In this document: piece after piece, positions 43,130-52,658 of the stretch
How the letters are laid out: each line of letters starts with the position of its first letter
Position numbering within the stretch: the first letter of the stretch is position 1
The notes under the pieces: model-generated
The model's input: only the letters and a program-made list of their open reading frames with translations
What the model was told of the DNA's origin: nothing
Databases searched by the model: none
Position numbers and translations under genes: made by a program
NCBI GenBank assembly: GCA_046233115.1
Contig: JBJXHM010000005.1
Location: 347,807 to 411,806 of the forward strand
DNA: 64,000 nucleotides
Reading direction: 5' to 3'
Origin: JACOMY01 sp046233115
GTDB lineage: Bacteria > Pseudomonadota > Alphaproteobacteria > Kiloniellales > JACOMY01

Positions 43130-43755
43130 TGCCTCCAGACACCATCTTCCCCGGCCTCGCCGACCAGCAGGGCCTGGCACCAGGCTTCGACGACGCGGTG
43201 CTGGAGAGCCAGGCGGCCTTCCGGGTGCTTCTTGCCGCCATGGCACGGCCGGCCAGGCCTTTGCCGCTGACCGGGATCGCCACGGCACCGCCCCCCCTGC
43301 TGCCGACCGCGGCCGCGCTGGCCCTGACCCTGCTGGACAGCGATACGCCGCTCTGGCTGGATCCGCCGCTGGCCACAGCGCCGTCGGTGCGATGCTGGCT
43401 CGCCTTCCACAGCGGTGCACCGCTGGTCGCCAGCCCGGCCGAGGCCGCCTTCGCGCTGGTCGCAGAGCCGACGGCGCTGCCGTCTCTCGAATGCTTCGCC
43501 CTGGGCGACGAGCGCTATCCCGACCGCTCCACCACCCTGATCCTGCAGGTCGAGGGCGTTACCACCGTGGGTCCCCGCTTCTCCGGTCCCGGTTTCGCCC
43601 GGCCGGAAGCCTTCTCGGCAAGCCCACTGCCTGCGGACTTCTGGGGGCAGGTGCGGCTAAACGCGGCTCTCTTCCCGCGCGGCGTCGACCTGATCTTCGC
43701 CGCGCCGAGTGCCATCGCGGCCTTGCCCCGTTCCACCAGGCCGGAGGCCGGCTGA
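43129..43755 (+). CDS. phnH: C-P lyase core subunit PhnH
   Basis: 208 residues from ATG 43129 (MPPDTIFPGLADQQGLAPGFDDAVLESQAAFRVLLAAMARP). Family text includes the F-to-AMARP block, LLDSDTPLWLD and the C-terminal NAALFPRGVDLIF. The stop overlaps the phnI ATG by one base (TGATG). Longer frames covering this region start in phnG in a wrong frame. Confidence 0.95.
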   Translation: MPPDTIFPGLADQQGLAPGFDDAVLESQAAFRVLLAAMARPARPLPLTGIATAPPPLLPTAAALALTLLDSDTPLWLDPPLATAPSVRCWLAFHSGAPLVASPAEAAFALVAEPTALPSLECFALGDERYPDRSTTLILQVEGVTTVGPRFSGPGFARPEAFSASPLPADFWGQVRLNAALFPRGVDLIFAAPSAIAALPRSTRPEAG

Positions 43756-44864
43756 TGTACGTTTCCGTCAAGGGCGGCGCCGAGGCGATCGCGGCCGCCC
43801 ACCGCCTGCTGGAAAAGGAACGGCGTGGCGACCCCGCGGTGCCGGAGCTTTCGACCGCACAGATCGACCAGCAGCTCAGCCTCGCCGTCGACCGGGTGAT
43901 GACCGAGGGCTCGCTCTACGACCGGAGTCTCGCCGCACTGGCGATCAAGCAGGCCCGCGGCGACAGCATCGAGGCGATCTTCCTGCTGCGGGCCTACCGC
44001 ACCACCCTGCCTCGCTTCGCCGCCTCGCTGCCGATCGAGACCGGGCGGATGGCGCTCACCCGCCGGATCTCCGCCACCTTCAAGGACCTGCCCGGTGGCC
44101 AGCTTCTGGGTCCGACCTTCGACTATACTCACCGCCTGCTGGACTTCACACTGGAAGCGGAAGAGCAAGCAGAGAGCGAGACGGAAGCGGCCGCACCCAC
44201 GGCTGCCGAACCACCAGCCCCGCCACCGCGCGTGACCGACATCCTGGGTCGCGACGGTCTGCTCGAGGCCGAGGCCGAGGGCACCAGCCAGCCGGGCGAC
44301 CTCACCCGCCAGCCCCTGGCCTTCCCGGCCGAGCGCGACCTGCGCCTGCAGAGCCTGGCACGCGGCGACGAGGGCTTCCTGCTGGCGCTGGGCTATTCGA
44401 CCCAGCGCGGCTATGCCCGCAGCCACCCCTTCGCCGGCGAGATTCGGGTCGGCCTGGTCGAGGTCGAGGTCTACCTGGAGGAGCTGGGCTTCTCCGTCGT
44501 TGTCGGCGAGATCGAGGTGACCGAGGTGCAGATGGTCAACCAGTTCAAGGGCTCGAAGGAGGCGCCGCCGCAGTTCACCCGCGGCTACGGCCTCGCCTTC
44601 GGCCAGTCGGAGCGAAAGGCCATGGCGATGGCGCTGGTCGACCGGGCGCTGCGCTGGCGCGAGCTGGGCGAGGACTTCGTCGGGGCGCCGGCCCAGGACG
44701 AGGAGTTCGTGCTGGCCCATGCCGACAACGTGCAGGCCACCGGCTTCGTCGAGCATCTGAAGCTGCCGCACTACGTCGACTTCCAGTCGGAGCTGGAGCT
44801 GGTCCGCCGCATGCGCCGCGAGATCGCGGAGCGGCAGGACGAAGACCAGGAGGCCGCGGAATGA
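43755..44864 (+). CDS. phnI: C-P lyase subunit PhnI (nucleosidase/phosphonate transfer)
   Basis: 369 residues from ATG 43755 (MYVSVKGGAEAIAAAHRLLEKERRGD). PhnI displaces the base of ATP to give the ribose-phosphonate intermediate. LRAYRTTLPRF, RRISATFKDLPGGQLLGPTFDYTHRLLDF and RGYARSHPFAGEIRVG are strongly conserved PhnI blocks. A Glu/Pro-rich linker lies near residues 135-165. ATGA overlap with phnJ. Confidence 0.96.
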   Translation: MYVSVKGGAEAIAAAHRLLEKERRGDPAVPELSTAQIDQQLSLAVDRVMTEGSLYDRSLAALAIKQARGDSIEAIFLLRAYRTTLPRFAASLPIETGRMALTRRISATFKDLPGGQLLGPTFDYTHRLLDFTLEAEEQAESETEAAAPTAAEPPAPPPRVTDILGRDGLLEAEAEGTSQPGDLTRQPLAFPAERDLRLQSLARGDEGFLLALGYSTQRGYARSHPFAGEIRVGLVEVEVYLEELGFSVVVGEIEVTEVQMVNQFKGSKEAPPQFTRGYGLAFGQSERKAMAMALVDRALRWRELGEDFVGAPAQDEEFVLAHADNVQATGFVEHLKLPHYVDFQSELELVRRMRREIAERQDEDQEAAE

Positions 44865-45715
44865 GCGCGCGGGACGAGGGCTACAACTTCGCCTACCTCG
44901 ACGAGCAGACCAAGCGGATGATCCGCCGGGCGATCCTGAAGGCGGTGGCGATCCCCGGCTACCAGGTCCCCTTCGCCAGCCGCGAGATGCCCATGCCCTA
45001 TGGCTGGGGCACCGGCGGGGTGCAGGTGACCGCCGCCCTGCTCGGCCCGGACGACGTTTTGAAAGTCATCGACCAGGGCGCGGACGACACCACCAATGCC
45101 GTCTCCATCCGCGGCTTCTTCAAGCGCACCGCGGGCGTCGAGACCACCGAGGAGACCGAGGCGGCCACCATCATCCAGACCCGCCACCGCATCCCGGAGA
45201 CGCCACTGAGCGAGGACCAGATCCTGGTCTACCAGGTGCCGATCCCCGAGCCGCTACGCTTCCTGGAGCCGCGGGAGACAGAGACCCGGGTGATGCACGC
45301 GCTGGAGGACTATGGCCTCATGCACGTGAAGCTCTACGAGGACATCGCCACGCACGGCCACATCGCCACCACCTACGCCTATCCGGTGAAGGTGAACGGC
45401 CGCTACGTGACCGATCCCTCGCCCACGCCCAAGTTCGACAATCCCAAGATGAACCGCATGGCCGCGCTCCAGCTCTTCGGCGCCGGGCGCGAGCAGCGCA
45501 TCTACGCCATCCCGCCCGACACCGAGGTGGTCAGCCTGGACTTCGAGGACCACCCCTTCTCGGTCCAGGCCTGGGACCGCCCCTGCGAACTCTGCGGGGC
45601 GACCGATAGCTTCCTCGACGAGGTGGTGATGGACGACCAGGGCGAACGCCTCTTCGTCTGCTCGGACAGCGACCACTGCCGCAAGCGGCGCGAGGCGCAG
45701 GAGGCAGGCGCATGA
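44861..45715 (+). CDS. phnJ: C-P lyase radical-SAM subunit PhnJ
   Basis: 284 residues from ATG 44861. It cleaves the C-P bond with an iron-sulphur cluster and SAM. The cysteines Cys242, Cys245, Cys267 and Cys273 in CELCG...FVCSDSDHC have exactly the E. coli spacing (241, 244, 266, 272). PYGWGTGGVQVTAALLG and KLYEDIATHGHIATTYAYPV are further PhnJ text. ATGA overlap with phnK. Confidence 0.97.
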   Translation: MSARDEGYNFAYLDEQTKRMIRRAILKAVAIPGYQVPFASREMPMPYGWGTGGVQVTAALLGPDDVLKVIDQGADDTTNAVSIRGFFKRTAGVETTEETEAATIIQTRHRIPETPLSEDQILVYQVPIPEPLRFLEPRETETRVMHALEDYGLMHVKLYEDIATHGHIATTYAYPVKVNGRYVTDPSPTPKFDNPKMNRMAALQLFGAGREQRIYAIPPDTEVVSLDFEDHPFSVQAWDRPCELCGATDSFLDEVVMDDQGERLFVCSDSDHCRKRREAQEAGA

Positions 45716-46494
45716 CCGGCGAAACGCCCCCGCTCCTGCGCGCCGAGACAGTCAGCCGGCACTATGGCCGACGCCTGGGCTGCGAGGCTGTCGACCTGAC
45801 GCTCTGGCCCGGCGAGGTCCTGGCCCTCGTCGGCGAGTCCGGCTCCGGCAAAACCACCCTGCTCCGGGTCCTGGCCGGCCAGCTCGAACCCAGCGCCGGT
45901 AAGGTCTCCTACTGCGGCCGCGACGGCGTCCTGCGCGACCTCTATGCGCTGGGCGAGGCCGAGCGGCGCCACCTGCAGCGCAGCGACTGGGGCTATGTCT
46001 ACCAGACCCCGGCCGAGGGCCTGCGCATGAACGTCTCGGCCGGCGCCAACGTCGGCGAGCGGCTGATGGCGCTGGGCGCCCGGCACTACGGCGACATCCG
46101 TTCGGCCGCCACCTCCTGGCTGGAGCGGCTGGAGATCGACGTGACCCGCATCGACGAGCGCCCCTCGGCCTTCTCCGGCGGCATGCGCCAGCGCCTGCAG
46201 ATCGCCCGCAACCTGGTCACGAGCCCGCGCCTCCTCTTCATGGACGAGCCGACCGGCGGGCTCGACGTCTCGGTGCAGGCCCGCCTGCTCGACACCCTGC
46301 GCGGGCTGGTGCGCGACATGGGGCTCTCGGTGCTGCTGGTGACCCACGACCTGGGCGTGGCTCGTCTGCTGGCCGACCGCATGCTGGTGATGAAGCAGGG
46401 CCGGGTCATCGAGCAGGGCCTGACCGACCAGATCCTGGAGGATCCCCAGCACGGCTACTCCCAGCTCCTGGTGTCCTCGATCCTGCAGGCCTGA
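45712..46494 (+). CDS. phnK: C-P lyase ABC-type ATPase PhnK
   Basis: 260 residues, soluble ABC ATPase that binds the C-P lyase core rather than a permease. Walker A GESGSGKTTLL, signature FSGGMRQRLQIARNL, Walker B LLFMDEPTGGLD, and the PhnK-specific stretch SDWGYVYQTPAEGLRMNVSAGANVGERLM. Overlaps phnJ by 4 bp; phnL starts 4 bp later. Confidence 0.95.
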   Translation: MTGETPPLLRAETVSRHYGRRLGCEAVDLTLWPGEVLALVGESGSGKTTLLRVLAGQLEPSAGKVSYCGRDGVLRDLYALGEAERRHLQRSDWGYVYQTPAEGLRMNVSAGANVGERLMALGARHYGDIRSAATSWLERLEIDVTRIDERPSAFSGGMRQRLQIARNLVTSPRLLFMDEPTGGLDVSVQARLLDTLRGLVRDMGLSVLLVTHDLGVARLLADRMLVMKQGRVIEQGLTDQILEDPQHGYSQLLVSSILQA

Positions 46495-46498
46495 GACC

Positions 46499-47197
46499 AT
46501 GACCACGATCCTCGAGGTCCGCGACCTCTCCAAGTCCTTCACCCTGCACCTGCAGGGCGGCCTCCACCTGCCGGTGATCGCCGGGGCCAGCTTCGATCTT
46601 GCCGCCGGCGAGTGCCTGGTGCTGGACGGCCCCTCCGGCAGCGGCAAGTCCTCGATCCTGAAGATGATTTACGGCAGCTATCCGGCCGACAGCGGCAGCA
46701 TCCGCCTCAGGCGCGGCGCCGAATGGGTCGAACTGGTGGGCGCCGAGCCGCGCAGCCTGCGCACGCTGCGCCGCGACACCCTGGGCTACGTCAGCCAGTT
46801 CCTGCGGGTGATCCCGCGCGTCGCGGCGCTCGACGTGGTGGCCGAGCCGCTGCTGGCCCGCGGCCGTCCGCAGGGCAAGGCGCGCGAGCGCGCCGCCCAC
46901 CTGCTGGAGCGCCTGCACCTGCCGCAGCGCCTCTGGGAGCTGCCGCCGGCCACCTTCTCCGGCGGCGAGCAGCAGCGGGTCAACATCGCCCGCGGCTTCG
47001 CCGCCCCCACCCCGCTGCTGCTGCTGGACGAGCCCACCGCCTCGCTGGACGCAGAGAACCGCGAGGCCGTGCTGGCGCTGATCGAGGAGGCCCGCGCCGG
47101 GGGCACGGCGATGCTCGGCATCTTCCACGACGCCGAGGTGCGCCGGCGCCTGGCCGACCGGATCCTGGACAGCGGCAGCTTCGCGGCGGCGGCATGA
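46499..47197 (+). CDS. phnL: C-P lyase ABC-type ATPase PhnL
   Basis: 232 residues. Begins ILEVRDLSKSFTLHLQGGLHLPVIAGASF, the PhnL N-terminus. Walker A DGPSGSGKSSILKMIYG, signature FSGGEQQRVNIARGF, Walker B LLLLDEPTASLD. It is the last gene of the left phn block: the next 5.8 kb are foreign and the cluster resumes with phnC at 52963. Confidence 0.95.
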   Translation: MTTILEVRDLSKSFTLHLQGGLHLPVIAGASFDLAAGECLVLDGPSGSGKSSILKMIYGSYPADSGSIRLRRGAEWVELVGAEPRSLRTLRRDTLGYVSQFLRVIPRVAALDVVAEPLLARGRPQGKARERAAHLLERLHLPQRLWELPPATFSGGEQQRVNIARGFAAPTPLLLLDEPTASLDAENREAVLALIEEARAGGTAMLGIFHDAEVRRRLADRILDSGSFAAAA

Positions 47198-47608
47198 CCG
47201 CTCATATTCAAGGCGCCGAGATCGTGGCCCCAAGTTAGTAGTACATTGACATCCTGGAGTGGATCGGCCGCTCCTAATCAAGTCTTATGACAACCAAACC
47301 GCGCACAGGACCAGTGGGCCCGGAAACGGCGCCTTCGGCCTGTCTAGGTCCTCGAATGGGCGGAGAGGCGCCCGAGGCTCGCCAAATCGCCTACTCTCCG
47401 ATACCGCATAAATGAGCCGGTTGCAGTCCAACCAAGCCTCAGGAAACCACTTCGCCACGAGTTGGGTCTACTTAGGATATCTTGGGCGATGAGTACTAGT
47501 GACAGGTACAGGGACCAACCTGTAGACACGCCAACCTACTTATGCGAGCATAGGGACGGAGCTGAGAGGGGGTGTCCTTTTCCGTCGCGCGCATGATGCG
47601 GGAACAAG
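47198..47608. other. Left junction of the island within the phn cluster
   Basis: 411 bp with no supported gene. It is less GC-rich than phnL and has stop codons in all frames apart from a 61-codon minus-strand frame (47344-47529) of no recognisable family. It probably holds the promoter of the three island genes. I see no inverted repeats of an insertion sequence and no integrase. Confidence 0.6.
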
Positions 47609-48544
47609 ATGATGCACTGGAAGTATATACTTGGCAGGATTGTTGGCGGCAACGATCGTACTCTCGGTGCAGCATACCGAACCGCGAATGCCGAGATAAT
47701 TCGCGCTACGCTCCAAGGACAGGGTCCGCACCTCGGAAAAGCAGTTCCGACAGCGGGTATGCGGGTGGTCTACAACCTGCCAGCTCGCGTCGCTCTTCCA
47801 TTTCTCGATGTTGCGTCGTCCGGTCGGGATAGGGGCAGTTACCTGAACCGCTATTCCCTCAATCGCATCCACGGGACGCACATGTCCGGAACCACGATCC
47901 GCGAACGTATCGACGCGGTGGTCGCAGAAACTTGTAACCAAAGAGGATATAGCGACCGGATTCGGCCGAAAAATATTCACTACGGTGCGATGGAGGTGAA
48001 CGGGACCGGTATCCGCTACTTTGGCGACATCACGCTTGTTCTTCGCTCCGCGGCAGTGCCCGCTCAAACACTGGTATTGCTGCGGAACAGCTATGACCTC
48101 TGCTGTGCACCGATTGTACAGCGCGTCTACGTGCGAGGTAAGCGCAAGCAAACCCATGCCAATGCGGTGGCTGAGCTACAAGACTGGGCCGGAGACTGGC
48201 CCGCGGATGCGCGGGACATGGCCGTCGTCAAGATCCTCGAGGGACTGCCGGAGCGGACCCGCAGATTGACGACCGGCATGGTTTCGGCAGGCGTGCTAAC
48301 CGACGAAGACTATATCGAGGTTGCCCGCAAGGACGGTTTTCGCCCAGCCGACGTCGAGGAACTCCGCGTATCGGCGTCGGACGTCGCAGCAGAGGCACGC
48401 ATTGCCGACCGCTTGCGAATCGGCCCCCTGCCGAGCCTTGCCGAGCTCCAATGGCGTCATCGACGCCGCGCGGTCGACCGGGAAGCAGCCAAGGTCGGCC
48501 TTAAGGTCCGGACCGTGGTGACGGCGGGAAGGGCGCGGTCATGA
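47609..48544 (+). CDS. Island gene 1: unknown protein, possibly ADP-ribosyltransferase-like
   Basis: 311 residues, from ATG 47609 (an adjacent ATG at 47612 is equally possible). I do not recognise the family with certainty. A central block reads NIHYGAMEVNGTGIRYFGDITLVLRSA then VLLRNSYDL, which recalls the DUF3626/ADP-ribosyltransferase-like pattern (YGAL..., YG...LVLR). The C-terminal 100 residues are helical and charged. It overlaps gene 2 by ATGA, so the three genes form one operon. No signal peptide or membrane helix. Confidence 0.65.
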   Translation: MMHWKYILGRIVGGNDRTLGAAYRTANAEIIRATLQGQGPHLGKAVPTAGMRVVYNLPARVALPFLDVASSGRDRGSYLNRYSLNRIHGTHMSGTTIRERIDAVVAETCNQRGYSDRIRPKNIHYGAMEVNGTGIRYFGDITLVLRSAAVPAQTLVLLRNSYDLCCAPIVQRVYVRGKRKQTHANAVAELQDWAGDWPADARDMAVVKILEGLPERTRRLTTGMVSAGVLTDEDYIEVARKDGFRPADVEELRVSASDVAAEARIADRLRIGPLPSLAELQWRHRRRAVDREAAKVGLKVRTVVTAGRARS

Positions 48545-49713
48545 CTGAGGCCTGGTACATCGATTCACTCGATGGCCTGTCCGGTTTGGCTTTCGCAAGC
48601 TTCCGGCGGGCCGACCTGCGTGACGACATGCCGGCCCTCGACTTGCCCGCCTGGTACGTTGCGGCCCCGAACTTTAGTCCGGAGGCGGTCAGCAGCCGCA
48701 GCATCGCACTCGCTGCGTCGAGGGCGGGGTTCCAGTACGGTCTGCTGCTCGGAGAGGCGGAGGTTCCCTTCCCGACCCTCACCGCGCTCGCCGAGTTCGT
48801 ACGACGCCTCTATCTCTCCGGTGGAGGCGGTGATGGCGTCGGCGGGGTTGGCCCGGCGGCGCCGCTCCCACCCGAGGGCGGAGAACCCCCGCCCGAGGAG
48901 GTGGCGCCGGAACGGGAGTCTTTCGATGGGGCCCTCTCGGGCATCCTGGCCTATCTTGAAAGCTTCACTGCACGTGTCGCCGAACTTGGACGTGCCGAAG
49001 GCGCTTTACAGTCTGAAGCGATAGCAAGTCCCTTCGATGTGGCCCTTCCCTCGGCTGCTCCCCGTCAAGATTTCTACGCTCACCGCCTTCTCTTGCATGC
49101 TGCATCCATACTGCTCGAAGACCTGTTCCAAACCATGCCGGAGCGCGATGACCGCGCCTTCGTCGATTGGGCGGACGCCGCCACCCGCCTGATCGAGGCG
49201 ATACAACGAATGGGACTTGGGGAAGATGCCTATCGGCAATGGCGCAGAACCTCCGAGCAACGCGGCCGACCGATCGATGGCGCTGCCTGGATCTTCAGGG
49301 AGGGACTCCTCGACTATGGCCCTCCCTATTGGCGATTGGGGCGAGACTCCTTCGATCCGGTGGACGATCTGGCGCGCTGGCCCCTGCCCCGTTTTCTGCT
49401 TCGGGGCGCTCCCGACATTGGCCACCTGCGCAGCGTGAAAGACTTCTTGCTTACCGCTGCCGGCAGTCCCCCCCTCCTTTTGGAAAGCTCAGGCCGACAC
49501 GATCGTATTGCCCTTGTGATCTTTGCTGCAGCCTATTTGGAGAACCGCCACCTGGCTCTGCCAAACCCCTACCTGGACCCTCCTCACCGAGACGCTGCGC
49601 ATGCCGTGCTGGTGGAGCGGGGTCTAGCTTGGCTGGCGGATCAGTTCCCGACGCATGTCTACTCCAGAGATTTGGAGGAGCTGTTCATCGATGCCGGAAG
49701 GATGGTTACCTGA
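48541..49713 (+). CDS. Island gene 2: unknown protein with Gly/Pro-rich linker
   Basis: 390 residues. The N-terminal 95 residues (AWYIDSLDGLSGLAFASFRRAD...FVRRLYLSG) form a small domain, then a Gly/Pro/Glu-rich linker (95-125), then a helical domain of about 260 residues (FYAHRLLLHAASILLEDLFQTMPERDDR; DIGHLRSVKDFLLTAAGSP; LIFAAAYLENRHLALPNPYL). I recognise no family. TGATG overlap with the KAP NTPase gene says the two products are made together; an adaptor or sensor role is possible. Confidence 0.65.
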   Translation: MTEAWYIDSLDGLSGLAFASFRRADLRDDMPALDLPAWYVAAPNFSPEAVSSRSIALAASRAGFQYGLLLGEAEVPFPTLTALAEFVRRLYLSGGGGDGVGGVGPAAPLPPEGGEPPPEEVAPERESFDGALSGILAYLESFTARVAELGRAEGALQSEAIASPFDVALPSAAPRQDFYAHRLLLHAASILLEDLFQTMPERDDRAFVDWADAATRLIEAIQRMGLGEDAYRQWRRTSEQRGRPIDGAAWIFREGLLDYGPPYWRLGRDSFDPVDDLARWPLPRFLLRGAPDIGHLRSVKDFLLTAAGSPPLLLESSGRHDRIALVIFAAAYLENRHLALPNPYLDPPHRDAAHAVLVERGLAWLADQFPTHVYSRDLEELFIDAGRMVT

Positions 49714-52583
49714 TGCAGGAAAAAAAACCCGCCAAGCGAAAGGCTCCCTACTCCTCAGGCTATTCGGGGAGCTTGCGCAGCGTGATGGAAAAGGCGGTGA
49801 TCGAAGTTGAGCCGAACAGACATTGTCGAAGCCCACTAACCTTCCTTGTTGCAGCGGCAAGCTATGGGGACCGTGATGGTGCCTCAAGTATTTTTGACCA
49901 ACGAATGCGCGCACGCCTGACGGCAAGCGATCCGAAGACCGCGAAGATACTCCGAGATGCAGGAGATCAAGAGGACTCTCTCTCTGATTTAATAAAAGAT
50001 GCTGTCTCTATCAGAAATGATACAGGAGGAAAGGACCATTACATTGGCGTTCGCCATGTCTTATTCTCAATATTGAATCCCACCCCCCACTTGTTGGATA
50101 GAGCAAACCTAGAACGTCTTGCCGATATCGCCATTGATCCGCTCGAATTGGGTCGGAGGATTGCAACCTTTTGCATAGAGAAACGCGAAGGACAAGAAAA
50201 AGTATCAGTTTGGCAAGATCTCATCCCGCCGCGCCAAGAGGCCGTGAAAAGCCTTGGCATCAGAGTTCTCGCACCGCGTAAGGTGGCCAGTGTCCGGCCG
50301 GACGATCCTTGGAGCGCAGACCTGATCGATCGTTCGGGCGCCGAGGGAGAGGCGGAGGCCTTTGCCGCCATGGTCTGCGCGAAAGACTTCCGGCCGCCCC
50401 TTGCCGTCGGGGTCTTCGGCGACTGGGGCTCGGGCAAGTCCTTTTTCATGCGCCGTGTTCATGATGCGATCAAGTCGCGCTGTGAGATGAAAGCCAACGA
50501 TGACAGCGGGCTCACCTTCCTGCGACACGTCGTTCAGATCCGCTTCAATGCCTGGCACTACGCGGAAACGAACCTCTGGGCCAGCCTTGTCGATCACATC
50601 TTCACGGAACTCGATCGTTGGGCGCAAAAGCAGAACAAGAGCAGCGAAAGCGATACCGTCTTCGAGCGCCTGGCCACGGCACGCGAATGGACCTTGGAGG
50701 CGGCGGAAGAACTCCTCAAACGCCGGCAGGACAAGAATGAGGCTGCAAAGGCGCTCAAGAAAGCGCAAGACGATCACGCCAAGAAATCCGCCGAGGTGGC
50801 GGCGCTGCCGGAAACCTGGGCCAATGCTGCCTGGGGATCCATCTTGGCCGACGAGACGGTCAAACAAGAGATCGGCGAGGCGGCGCATGACCTGGGTCTG
50901 ACCGCTGACGTCAAGAAGGACGCCGCGAACCTCCGCAGTGCATTGGAGCTCTATTCGGCAAGCCGCAGCTCGCTCGCAGCCCAAGACTGGCTCCAATTCC
51001 TCTCTCACCATCGCCTCATGGCGATCCTGCTTGTTTGCGGCGTACTATTCGTTCCTGCGGGTCTCACATGGCTGTTTTCACGATGGGGGGCGGAGAGTGA
51101 CGGGGCAGCCCTCGCCGGCATCTTGGCGCCAATCACTCTCTATGCCGGTTGGGCCGCAAAGCGCTTGCGCAGTGCTCACCAGAAGCTGACGAGTGTGCAA
51201 AGGCGTGTGCGACAGGACATTGAGAAGAAGACGCGAGCTGAAGCTGCCAAGAAGGACGCTGCCCTCGCCTCCTTGGAAGAGGCCCAGATCGAGGAAGCGG
51301 CCGCTGCCCAACGTCTGCGTCACGAGACCGAGCGCCTGGCCAAAATAGAAGCTGACTACCGACGCCAAAGCGGGCGAGCACGCGTCCTCCACTTCGTGCG
51401 GGACCGAGTGGCGCGCGGCGACTACCGCCAGCAGCTTAGCTTCATTGCGACGATCCGCAGGGACTTCGACGAGTTGAGTCTCCTTATGAACCGGGCCGAC
51501 ACCGAAGACGAAACGAAGGCGCTCCGCAACAAACATAGAGAGCGGGTAGATGCCTTGATAAAGCAGGCCGGAGACGAACTCGACAAAAGCGAGAAACAGC
51601 GGCTGCTCAATACGAAGCTCGATGAGAACGAACAGCCTCCGGCGGTTTTCGAGCGCATTGTCCTCTACATTGACGATCTCGATCGCTGCCCGCCCGATCA
51701 GGTAGTCGTAGTGTTGCAGGCCATTCACCTGCTGCTTGCTTTTCCGCTCTTCGTCGTCTTCGTTGCCGTGGATGTCCGCTGGCTCCGCGCCGCGCTACTG
51801 AAACAATACGAGCATTTCGCCGACACCGACGTTGCCTCTGATCTCTACGGCGAGCAGGCCTCCCCCGGCGACTACCTGGAGAAGATCTTCCAGATACCTT
51901 ACTGGGTTCGATCGATGTCTGCGGAAAGCCTGCAAGAACTCTTGCAAGATCACATGGGTCCGACCACTCCAAACGAGCAGAGACCTCAGGACCAGAAAGA
52001 CCCACGCGGCGCAGATCAGAAGCGCGGCAAGACCGGGACGTCTCCCTCTACCCAGGAAGAGACATCCCAGTCTGAGGGGGACGGCAGGGAGACTGAAGAA
52101 ACTGGCCGGGATGCAGGGGCTGTCGCCCTCACCATGTCGGCAGCAGAGCGCGACTTCATCACCGAATTGGCTGCCGGCCTCGATGGTTCGCCCCGGCGCG
52201 CTCTGCGTTTCATCAACTCCTACCATCTGATAAAGGCCAGCTTGCAGACGGACTATCGTGCAGCGGTGGATCACGAAGATTTCTCTGCGCTGCTGACGTT
52301 GCTGGCTATCCAGATTGGTGTCACTGAAGACTTGGGCAGCGTGATCGGCGAGCTTTCGAAGTTAAGCGACGAGCAGTTGCAAACAGAAGTCACGAATTCC
52401 GAAAAATCAGGCACTCCCTATCAAATGGATCCCAGCGGCAGGCTCGCGACTATCCTCAAATCCTTTGTGACCAGTGGTGGAGCAGTGTCGGATCTTAAAG
52501 CACACCTCAACACGGTCCAGCGATTCAGTTTCCGACTGAGCAGGGGCAATCAGAGTAAGGGACGTGTCAAAGCAAGGTCGTAG
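49713..52583 (+). CDS. Island gene 3: KAP-family P-loop NTPase with membrane insert
   Basis: 956 residues from ATG 49713 (MQEKKPAKRKAPYSSGY); the frame upstream is gene 2. Residues 30-125 end in HYIGVRHVLFSIL, which recalls the Clp N-domain motif. The KAP NTPase follows: Walker A GDWGSGKS (236-243), FNAWHYAETNLWASLVDHI after it, two membrane helices at about 436-455 and 465-482, a coiled coil to about 560, Walker B IVLYIDDLDRCPPDQVV (about 649), and RRALRFINSYHL near the end. A Gln/Lys/Glu-rich linker lies near 755-800. KAP NTPases occur in phage-exclusion and other conflict systems. The 5' part has lower GC than the phn genes. Confidence 0.88.
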   Translation: MQEKKPAKRKAPYSSGYSGSLRSVMEKAVIEVEPNRHCRSPLTFLVAAASYGDRDGASSIFDQRMRARLTASDPKTAKILRDAGDQEDSLSDLIKDAVSIRNDTGGKDHYIGVRHVLFSILNPTPHLLDRANLERLADIAIDPLELGRRIATFCIEKREGQEKVSVWQDLIPPRQEAVKSLGIRVLAPRKVASVRPDDPWSADLIDRSGAEGEAEAFAAMVCAKDFRPPLAVGVFGDWGSGKSFFMRRVHDAIKSRCEMKANDDSGLTFLRHVVQIRFNAWHYAETNLWASLVDHIFTELDRWAQKQNKSSESDTVFERLATAREWTLEAAEELLKRRQDKNEAAKALKKAQDDHAKKSAEVAALPETWANAAWGSILADETVKQEIGEAAHDLGLTADVKKDAANLRSALELYSASRSSLAAQDWLQFLSHHRLMAILLVCGVLFVPAGLTWLFSRWGAESDGAALAGILAPITLYAGWAAKRLRSAHQKLTSVQRRVRQDIEKKTRAEAAKKDAALASLEEAQIEEAAAAQRLRHETERLAKIEADYRRQSGRARVLHFVRDRVARGDYRQQLSFIATIRRDFDELSLLMNRADTEDETKALRNKHRERVDALIKQAGDELDKSEKQRLLNTKLDENEQPPAVFERIVLYIDDLDRCPPDQVVVVLQAIHLLLAFPLFVVFVAVDVRWLRAALLKQYEHFADTDVASDLYGEQASPGDYLEKIFQIPYWVRSMSAESLQELLQDHMGPTTPNEQRPQDQKDPRGADQKRGKTGTSPSTQEETSQSEGDGRETEETGRDAGAVALTMSAAERDFITELAAGLDGSPRRALRFINSYHLIKASLQTDYRAAVDHEDFSALLTLLAIQIGVTEDLGSVIGELSKLSDEQLQTEVTNSEKSGTPYQMDPSGRLATILKSFVTSGGAVSDLKAHLNTVQRFSFRLSRGNQSKGRVKARS

Positions 52584-52658
52584 TTGTGCAACCCTCTGTT
52601 CGCTTGAAATCACCGGGCGGAGGGCACCCTCAGGAAATGAGCTCCCCTCATCCGGTGA

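Noticed and set aside
47198..47608. Insertion sequence or integrase at the island edge
   Set aside because: No terminal inverted repeats, target-site duplication or recombinase could be seen; the ureG fragment is the only scar.
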